A stretch of DNA of 64,000 nucleotides from CAJFUR01 sp904420575 (GTDB lineage: Bacteria > Actinomycetota > Coriobacteriia > Coriobacteriales > Eggerthellaceae): contig OZ221973.1 of the NCBI GenBank assembly GCA_965119745.1, positions 1,364,001 through 1,428,000 of the forward strand, given 5' to 3'. Below, piece by piece: positions 59,050 through 64,000 of this stretch. The first letter of the stretch is position 1. Every line of letters begins with the position of its first letter. The notes below the pieces were generated by a model, which was given only the letters and a program-made list of their open reading frames with translations, did not search any database and was not told where the DNA came from. Made by a program: the position numbers and the translations under genes.

Positions 59050-59842
59050 GGCGCGCCTCCTTCCGCTCGCCGGCGTCGGCCAGGGCGAGGAACGCGTCCT
59101 CGAGAGTCGCCGTGTTCGTGCGTTCGAGCAGGGCGGCGGGGGTGTCGTAGGCAATGAGATGGCCGTCGCGCAGCATGGCGACGTCGTCGCATTGCAGCGC
59201 CTCGTCCATGATGTGCGTGGTCACGAGCAACGTCGCGCCCGCAGCCGCCAACGTGCGGAAGTGCTCCCAGATGCGACGGCGGTGTGCAGGATCGAGGCCC
59301 ACGGTGGGCTCGTCGAGCACGAGCAGGTCGGGGCGGTGAAGCAGCGCTACGGCCAGTGACAGCCGGCGCTTCATGCCGCCAGAGAACGAGCTGACCAGGC
59401 GCCGGCGATCATCCTCGAGGCGCGTGAACGCCAGCATCTCGCCCATCGCGGGAGCGAGCTCGGCCTTCCGCATGCCGTTGAGCGTGCCGAAGAAGCGCAG
59501 GTTCTCCTCGGCGGTGATGTCCTCGTACAGCGCCACGTCCTGCGGCATGAAGCCGATGCGCTTGCGCGCCGTGGGGTAGGGCGCCTGCTCGCCGAGCACG
59601 CGCACGGCGCCGGCGGTAGGCACGAGGATGCCCATGACAAGGTTGACCATGGTGGTCTTGCCACAGCCCGAAGGCCCGAGCAGGCAGAAGATGCGGCCTG
59701 CAGGCACGTCGAGGTTCACGTGGTCGAGCACGGTCTTGCGCGCATCGCCGAACGGGGTCTTGCTGCCGAAGCGCATGGTCACGTCGGAGAAGGCTACCGA
59801 GGGGGTTTTCGCGGGCGTTCCCATCGTCGGTGGCTGGTCCAT
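59042..59842 (-). CDS. ABC transporter ATP-binding protein
   Basis: This 266-residue protein has Walker A GPSGCGKTTMVN, Q-loop FMPQDVALYEDITAEEN, signature SSFSGGMKRRLSLAVALL (SGGM variant typical of drug and lipid exporters), Walker B DLLVLDEPTVGLD and switch His in VTTHIMDE. It pairs with the permease downstream. The ATG ending at 59842 has AAAGGA upstream. A TetR gene is divergent, 118 bases away, and probably controls the pair. Substrate unknown. Confidence 0.9.
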   Translation of the reverse strand: MDQPPTMGTPAKTPSVAFSDVTMRFGSKTPFGDARKTVLDHVNLDVPAGRIFCLLGPSGCGKTTMVNLVMGILVPTAGAVRVLGEQAPYPTARKRIGFMPQDVALYEDITAEENLRFFGTLNGMRKAELAPAMGEMLAFTRLEDDRRRLVSSFSGGMKRRLSLAVALLHRPDLLVLDEPTVGLDPAHRRRIWEHFRTLAAAGATLLVTTHIMDEALQCDDVAMLRDGHLIAYDTPAALLERTNTATLEDAFLALADAGERKEARHA

Positions 59843-59960
59843 GATGCGTCCTTTGCGGTTGCGTCCGTCCGTTTCTGCTATCATAATCAAACAGAATGTT
59901 GGAATAAACGAACAAACGTCGACCACCTGTTGGGTTTAGGCACGGCGAGAGGAGGCCGTC

Positions 59961-60599
59961 ATGGCGCGACCACGCAAAGACGCGGCTGGCCCGTCCGCCG
60001 AGCAGCGGATCCACCAGGCGTTCTGGGAGCTCATCGCCGAGATGCCGCTCGAACGCATCACGGTGGGGGACCTTGCGGCTCGTGCCGGCTGCAACCGCGG
60101 CACCTTCTACTATTATTATGACGACATCTATGCGCTGCTCGACGCGGTGATCGATGCGAACCTGCCGAAGGAGCTTCCGTCGTTTTTGTTCAGCCACTTC
60201 ACTGGTGCCTCTGCGTCGCCGGCGAGCGACCGCGAGCTCTCGCTCGCCTTGCGGACGTATCAACCCAAGGTGGATCACTTGTGCCTGCTGCTGGCGAATG
60301 GATCGTCCTACATGGTCAACCGTCGGGTGAAGGGTGCCATCATGGGCTTGTGGGCAAAGGTGCTCACGGGCGAGCGCGGCGAACTCGAGGGCGATGCGCG
60401 CATCGTTCTCGAGTTCGTGGTGAGCGGCATTCTCGGGCTCATGGCGTACCGCGCCGAGACGGGCATGCGCGTGACCGTGGACGAGATCGTGCGTGCGCTA
60501 GCACCCGAGCTGCCCGACGCACTCGCGCCGAAACTCAGGAAACTGCTGGCGGTTGATGGTGTGCCTGACAGGTTTCTTCCCTTGAAAAACGAACATTAG
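59961..60599 (+). CDS. TetR-family regulator divergent from an ABC exporter
   Basis: This 212-residue protein has a TetR N-terminus (RIHQAFWELIAEMPLERITVGDLAARAGCNRGTFYYYYDDIYALLDAV) and a C-terminal domain with the VNRRVKGAIMGLW...YRAETGMRV pattern. It is placed back to back with the ABC-2 ATPase and permease genes, the typical layout for local repression. The intergenic region 59843-59960 is AT-rich around CATAATCAAACAGAATGTTGG (the likely operator area), but I found no clean palindrome. Confidence 0.87.
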   Translation: MARPRKDAAGPSAEQRIHQAFWELIAEMPLERITVGDLAARAGCNRGTFYYYYDDIYALLDAVIDANLPKELPSFLFSHFTGASASPASDRELSLALRTYQPKVDHLCLLLANGSSYMVNRRVKGAIMGLWAKVLTGERGELEGDARIVLEFVVSGILGLMAYRAETGMRVTVDEIVRALAPELPDALAPKLRKLLAVDGVPDRFLPLKNEH

Positions 60600-60729
60600 T
60601 TTGCTATACTGCACTCAGCGGTTGGACACCGGTCCTAACCGCAGGCCGAGCCTGCGGGACAGTCGCCTTCCTCATGGTCGGCTGTCGAGAGAAAGGATCG
60701 GCCATGGTGTCCTGCCCGCGCATGCTCCC
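60600..60729 (+). ncRNA. Possible structured leader upstream of the higB-like gene
   Basis: An extended -10 TTGCTATACT (60601-60610) is followed, near its expected start point, by the stem GCGGTTGGAC-ACCG-GTCC-T-AACCGC (60618-60642) and the stem GCAGGC-CGA-GCCTGC (60641-60655). No ORF. It may be a short structured RNA or the leader of the HigBA operon; a chance set of GC stems is not excluded. Confidence 0.3.
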
Positions 60730-60759
60730 TTGCAGAATACAACATATATGTAGTATACT
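60730..60759 (+). promoter_or_regulatory. HigBA promoter and operator
   Basis: TTGCAG (60730-60735), 18-base spacer, TATACT (60754-60759). In the spacer lies ACATATATGT, part of a longer imperfect dyad TACAACATATATGTAGTA, a likely binding site for the XRE antitoxin. Confidence 0.6.
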
Positions 60760-60780
60760 GCCGAAAGGCGGTGGCCGGCC

Positions 60781-61137
60781 ATGAAGGTGGAATTCTATAC
60801 TTTGCCCAATGGCAGGCAGCCGGCAAGAGAATACATCCTCTCCTTGGACGAAGGATTGCGGAGCAAAACCATGCGGACGATAGGCATGCTTCGGCAATAC
60901 GGCCACATGATCGGGGAGCCGGAATCGAAACATCTCGAGGGTGGAATTTTCGAATTGCGGACGACAATGGGAAACAACTCGAGTCGTGTACTATATTTCT
61001 TTGTCACGGGCGGCAAAGCGGTTTTGACGCATGGCTTTAGCAAGAAAACGAAAAAGACGCCGCGAAGAGAGATCGAAAAGGCGAAAAGCTATCGGACTGA
61101 TTATTCTCGGCGGGTTGGAGGCGACGACAATGGCTGA
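60781..61137 (+). CDS. HigB/Gp49-type toxin
   Basis: This 118-residue protein has the pattern MKVEFYTLPNGRQPAREYILSL, then LRSKTMRTIGMLRQYGHMIGEPESKHLEGGIFELRTT, and VLYFFVTGGKAVLTHGFSKKTKKTPRREIEKA, which are the RelE/HigB-fold blocks of Gp49-like toxins that cleave mRNA at the ribosome. The stop overlaps the antitoxin start by 8 bases. The antitoxin follows the toxin, the HigBA order. ATG 60781 has AAAGGCGG upstream. Confidence 0.87.
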   Translation: MKVEFYTLPNGRQPAREYILSLDEGLRSKTMRTIGMLRQYGHMIGEPESKHLEGGIFELRTTMGNNSSRVLYFFVTGGKAVLTHGFSKKTKKTPRREIEKAKSYRTDYSRRVGGDDNG

Positions 61138-61417
61138 AATCGAAAAGGACGATTACGAGAGACTTCTTGAAGAAATGCTGCAAGACCCCGAATTCCGGGA
61201 GGCCTGGGAGGCGGACGAGGCGGAGTACCAGATGCGGTGTGCCATCATCGAGGCGCGCATCGAGACCGGCATGACGCAGCAGCAGCTCGCCGAGGCGACG
61301 GGCATGAACCAGCGCTCCATCAGCCGCATCGAGATGGGCAACACGAACCCGACCGTGCGCACGCTCGGGCGGATCGCACGGGGCTTCGGCAAGAAGCTCC
61401 AGATCAAGTTCGTGTGA
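61130..61417 (+). CDS. XRE-family antitoxin (HigA-like)
   Basis: This 95-residue protein begins MAEIEKDDYERLLEEMLQDP and has an XRE helix-turn-helix, IIEARIETGMTQQQLAEATGMNQRSISRIEMGNTNPTVRTLGRIA. It would bind the HigB-like toxin and the operator at 60735-60754. ATG 61130 has TTGGAGG upstream and lies inside the toxin end. The open frame upstream to 61031 is out of the toxin frame and not needed. Confidence 0.88.
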   Translation: MAEIEKDDYERLLEEMLQDPEFREAWEADEAEYQMRCAIIEARIETGMTQQQLAEATGMNQRSISRIEMGNTNPTVRTLGRIARGFGKKLQIKFV

Positions 61418-61581
61418 AGCCCTCGCGATCACGCACTGTGCCGACGGATGGGCTCGCCCGATCGCAGGCCTGCCCGCAGGAGGCGAACACGCCTTCGCGT
61501 GCGTTTGCGTGCGGGCGCACCTCCTCCCGGCAAGGCGAACTCGCAGGGGAGCGGAGGCGAGCCTCCCACAGGGGTTTTCCG

Positions 61582-62016
61582 CTACAGCCTCTTCGCGAAG
61601 CAGACGATGCGGTTCGCCTCATCGAACCCGGCGTGCAGATGGAAGGCGCGGCTCGCCTCGTTGCCAAGTTCGCAGTCGCTCGCGAACTCGGTGCAGCCGC
61701 GCCCGGCCGCCCATGTCTCGCAGGCGGCGAGCAGGGCGCGTGCGTGCCCGCGACGGCGGAGGGCTTCCTCCACGTAGATGCCCTCGAGGTAGCCGACGGG
61801 GCTCGAGTCCGTGCCCTCCACGTAGTCGTGGCGCAGCTGGCAGTGGGCGAACCCGGCGGCTTTCCCGTCGGCAAACAACAGGAAGACGGCCGCCTCGTCG
61901 CCGTCGAGCAGCGTGGCGAACTCGGGCTCCAGTTCGGCGCGCGCCTGTTCGGGCCAGAGCCGCATGGCGAGCATCGTGACGGCTTCCAGGTCGAACTGCG
62001 TTGCTTTGCGTATCAT
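61582..62016 (-). CDS. GNAT acetyltransferase, AAC(6')-like
   Basis: This 144-residue protein reads MIRKATQFDLEAVTMLAMRL, then FADGKAAGFAHCQLRHDYVEG and SSPVGYLEGIYVEEALRRRG, the RHDYV and SSPVxxLEGIYV blocks that mark aminoglycoside 6'-N-acetyltransferases, and FHLHAGFDEANRIVCFAKRL at the C-terminus. R-R-x-G-H-A is the acetyl-CoA loop. A role in aminoglycoside acetylation is plausible by similarity, not shown. Chromosomal members of this group also occur without resistance. ATG ending at 62016 has AAAGAGG upstream. Confidence 0.8.
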   Translation of the reverse strand: MIRKATQFDLEAVTMLAMRLWPEQARAELEPEFATLLDGDEAAVFLLFADGKAAGFAHCQLRHDYVEGTDSSPVGYLEGIYVEEALRRRGHARALLAACETWAAGRGCTEFASDCELGNEASRAFHLHAGFDEANRIVCFAKRL

Positions 62017-62253
62017 AAGGCCTCTCTTTCGGTGTGCTGTCGGTCGGGGCGAAGAACACGGTAGCAGAAACGGGAGCCGCTTGCCGCTTGCGCTTCGGGC
62101 CGGTGCTCGGCAGATGACGAATCGCTCCTTCCTCATCCTTCGCATCTTGCACCGGCGGCGTTGCGGCTATACTGATGCGATCGTGCGGCGCGTCATGGAA
62201 CCGTCCGGTGAAAGACGACCGCACGGCAGGAGCGTTCGACGAAAGGAGCACGC
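62017..62253. promoter_or_regulatory. Divergent spacer with a -10 box
   Basis: TATACT at 62168-62173, 80 bases before the carboxymuconolactone-like gene, with no clear -35. No gene is seen in the spacer. Confidence 0.4.
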
Positions 62254-62556
62254 ATGGCTCAGGGATTCGAACTGTTCATGGAAGAGGCGCCCGAGGTGGC
62301 GAAGGCGTACGGCGGCATGGTCATGCAGCTCGCTCAGACGAGCGCCCTCGACCACAAGACCCAGGAGCTCGCGTACCTGGCCGTGCTTGCGGCCACAGGC
62401 AGGGAGGGCGGCCTCGGCTTCCACGCGAAGTCGGCGAAGGACGCCGGCGCCACGCGCGACGAGGTGGCAAGCGCCGTGCTCGTGGGCCTGCCCGCCGTGG
62501 GCATGGCCGCCGTCGAGTCGCTGGCCCCGGTGCTCGAGGCGTACGACCAGGCCTAG
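62254..62556 (+). CDS. Carboxymuconolactone decarboxylase-like protein without redox cysteines
   Basis: This 100-residue protein has the AhpD/CMD helical fold (LDHKTQELAYLAVLAATGR, GLGFHAKSAKDAGATRDEVASAVLVGLPAVGM). Redox-active members have CxxC followed by His at the position that here reads EGGLGFH; both Cys are missing though the His is kept. It is therefore not an AhpD-type reductase by sequence. The substrate is unknown. ATG 62254 follows GAAAGGAG. Endonuclease IV is encoded 190 bases downstream. Confidence 0.85.
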   Translation: MAQGFELFMEEAPEVAKAYGGMVMQLAQTSALDHKTQELAYLAVLAATGREGGLGFHAKSAKDAGATRDEVASAVLVGLPAVGMAAVESLAPVLEAYDQA

Positions 62557-62748
62557 CCCGGCACCGCGCCCTTCGCGCCGTCCTCGCGACTGCAGCGGCC
62601 GGCCGTGCCGGGCGGCTCGCAGGCACGCGAAGAAGCGTGCTGTTCGCAGGCCGCAAAAGGACGCTCCCGTCGCCATCCTCCGCAGGGCAAAGGCCGCGAA
62701 GCGGCAACGACGAAACCGAACAACGACAGAACGGAAAGGGTCACGCAC

Positions 62749-63582
62749 ATGTTTACCATCGGATGCCATCTCTCGAGCGCGAAGGGCTATCTCCACATGG
62801 CGAAGGACGCCGTGTCCATTGACGCCAACACGTTCCAGTTCTTCACGCGCAACCCGCGCGGTGGCCGTGCGAAGGAGATCGATCCCTCCGACGTCGCGGC
62901 CTACACCGCCTACGCGGCCGACCACGGCATCACGCGCATTCTCGCGCATGCGCCCTACACGCTGAACCCCGCTTCGGACAAGCAGCAGACGCGCGACTTC
63001 GCGCTCATGGTGCTGGCCGAGGACCTTGGCCGCATGGAAGAGACGCCCCATCAGATGTACAACATGCATCCTGGCAGCGCCGTCGGCCAGTCGCCCGAGG
63101 CCGCCATGGAGAAGATCGCCGAGGCCTTGAACGAGTCGCTGTTCCCCGTGCAGACCACCACGCTTCTGCTGGAGACCATGTCGGGCAAGGGCAGCGAGAT
63201 CGGTGGCACGTTCGAGCAGCTGGCGACCATCATCGAGCAGGTAGACCTGAGCGACCACGTGGGCGTGTGCCTCGACACCTGCCACGTGTGGGATGCGGGC
63301 TACGACATCGTGGGCGACCTCGACGGCGTCATCGACGAGTTCGATCGCGTGCTCGGCCTCGACCGCCTGCGTGCCATCCATCTCAACGACTCCCAGAACG
63401 CCCGCGGTTCGCACAAGGACCGCCATGCCCGCATCGGCGAAGGCGAGATCGGGTTTGACGCCCTCGCCGCCGTCACGAACCATCCGAAGCTGCGCGACCT
63501 GCCGTTCTATCTGGAAACGCCCAACCCCACGCTCCAAGGCTACGGCGAGGAGATCGCCGCGCTGCGCCACGCGCACCGCTGA
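62749..63582 (+). CDS. nfo: Deoxyribonuclease IV (endonuclease IV)
   Basis: This 277-residue AP endonuclease cuts at abasic sites in base excision repair. It starts MFTIGCHLSSAKGY and has zinc-ligand motifs: FFTRNPRGG, the His in LAHAPYTLN, the Glu in LLLETMSGKGSE, DTCHVWDAGYD and HLNDSQNARGSHKDRH with the final GEGEIGF. These match the Nfo triple-zinc site. The length is close to the typical 280. The ATG 62749 is preceded by GGAAAGGG. Confidence 0.95.
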   Translation: MFTIGCHLSSAKGYLHMAKDAVSIDANTFQFFTRNPRGGRAKEIDPSDVAAYTAYAADHGITRILAHAPYTLNPASDKQQTRDFALMVLAEDLGRMEETPHQMYNMHPGSAVGQSPEAAMEKIAEALNESLFPVQTTTLLLETMSGKGSEIGGTFEQLATIIEQVDLSDHVGVCLDTCHVWDAGYDIVGDLDGVIDEFDRVLGLDRLRAIHLNDSQNARGSHKDRHARIGEGEIGFDALAAVTNHPKLRDLPFYLETPNPTLQGYGEEIAALRHAHR

Positions 63583-63598
63583 CGGAGGGGCCTTGCCG

Positions 63599-63946
63599 TC
63601 ATGCCGGCCGGATCACGAGTTCCTGGATCAGGCTGTTGTCCAGGCTGCACACGCCGTCTGTGCAGTTCTCTATCTGTGCGAGCGCGTGGATGACGGTGCC
63701 GCGATAGTTCGCGTAGAAGTTCACGGTGCGGTCGTCCACCACGCGCGGGTCCATGATGGAGAAGCCTCCCAGCACGAACGCGTTGTGGTAGTACATGTCG
63801 ATGGCGCGCTTGCCGTAGATGAAGGCGCTTTCGCGGCCGACGAGCGAGGGACAGTAGTCGAACAGGCGGCATTCCTCGGTGAAGCACTGGGAGAGCGCCA
63901 CGTGGTCCTTGTTCTGCAAAGCGGCGACGAATTCGTTGACGATCAT
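63599..63946 (-). CDS. NTF2-like (SnoaL-type) small protein
   Basis: This 115-residue protein has the cone-shaped NTF2/SnoaL pattern: MIVNEFVAALQNKDHVALSQCFTEECRLFDY, then GKRAIDMYYHNAF and YANYRGTVIHALAQIEN. Family members bind small hydrophobic molecules or act as enzymes of many types. The substrate is unknown. AGGAGG overlaps the stop of an upstream minus-strand gene, 10 bases before ATG, so it is translated as part of an operon whose other part lies beyond the window edge. Confidence 0.78.
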   Translation of the reverse strand: MIVNEFVAALQNKDHVALSQCFTEECRLFDYCPSLVGRESAFIYGKRAIDMYYHNAFVLGGFSIMDPRVVDDRTVNFYANYRGTVIHALAQIENCTDGVCSLDNSLIQELVIRPA

Positions 63947-63955
63947 GGGAGCCTC

Positions 63956-64000
63956 CTAGTAGACCTTTTCGGAATGGAGCAGGGCGTCGGTGCCGCCGTC
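63956..64000 (-). CDS. C-terminal 14 codons of an unidentified minus-strand gene
   Basis: Read on the minus strand from the window edge, an open frame codes DGGTDALLHSEKVY and ends at TAG (63956-63958), nine bases before the NTF2-like start. The position of the NTF2-like ribosome-binding site across its stop supports a real gene end. Nothing about its function can be said from 14 residues. Confidence 0.45.
   Translation of the reverse strand, partial: DGGTDALLHSEKVY

Overview
The window is high-GC bacterial DNA that looks like a chromosome segment from the class Coriobacteriia, most probably family Eggerthellaceae (Eggerthella/Gordonibacter-like). This is inferred from the codon bias, the layout of the housekeeping block, a LuxR-type regulator fused to a long membrane domain, and a Tat-exported FAD-binding reductase; I cannot name a species. 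No rRNA, tRNA, CRISPR array, phage or transposase gene was seen.

Region 1 (1-18.3 kb) is a dense plus-strand housekeeping block: the alaS 3' end, ruvX, mltG, a yqeG-type phosphatase, the shikimate genes aroE-aroC-aroK-aroB-aroQ, a proline peptidase, efp, a pyruvate-carboxylase-type pair (carboxyltransferase+biotin carrier, then biotin carboxylase), an Asp23 protein, nusB, xseB and dxs. The order aroQ-peptidase-efp-(accB)-accC-asp23-nusB-xseB-dxs follows the Bacillus layout, but folD, xseA and ispA are absent and the accB position holds a fusion protein. A PIN-domain toxin/antitoxin pair sits between aroB and aroQ on the minus strand.

Region 2 (18.3-27.6 kb) holds a Pit-type phosphate permease, a DUF1508 protein, a GNAT enzyme, an amt-PII nitrogen module, a PerR-like regulator, an EAL-domain protein, rpsA, mnmA and coaE. 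Region 3 (27.6-30.3 kb) is an AT-richer, probably acquired island: a possible 38-residue peptide gene, a DUF2975 membrane protein, a small XRE regulator and a radical SAM/SPASM enzyme. It resembles a small peptide-modification locus. uvrB follows with a LexA-type operator.

Region 4 (32.6-49.6 kb) is accessory and regulatory: a Mef-like MFS exporter with a 7-codon leader ORF, a GT51 transglycosylase, a GntR-controlled ABC-2 exporter, a second PIN toxin module, small metabolic genes (Spx/ArsC-like, dtd, tautomerase, flavodoxin-like, TfoX C-terminal), a TetR + Fe-S membrane protein pair, a MerR/TipA-like regulator with a textbook operator, recN, a polysaccharide deacetylase and the membrane LuxR regulator.

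Region 5 (49.8-64 kb) contains the Tat flavoprotein, a tryptophan T-box leader controlling a complete ECF transporter (TrpP-like S component, two ATPases, T component), an SdpI-like membrane protein, a Nim-like flavin protein, a TetR-divergent ABC-2 exporter, a HigBA-type module, an AAC(6')-like acetyltransferase, a carboxymuconolactone-decarboxylase-like protein, endonuclease IV, an NTF2-like protein and the end of an unidentified minus-strand gene.

All statements come from reading sequence and translations; no database search was run. Family names rest on motifs and recalled family features. The best leads are the radical-SAM island, the leader peptide of the exporter, and the T-box/ECF locus with its flanking 150-bp repeats and its ATPase with a degenerate signature motif.
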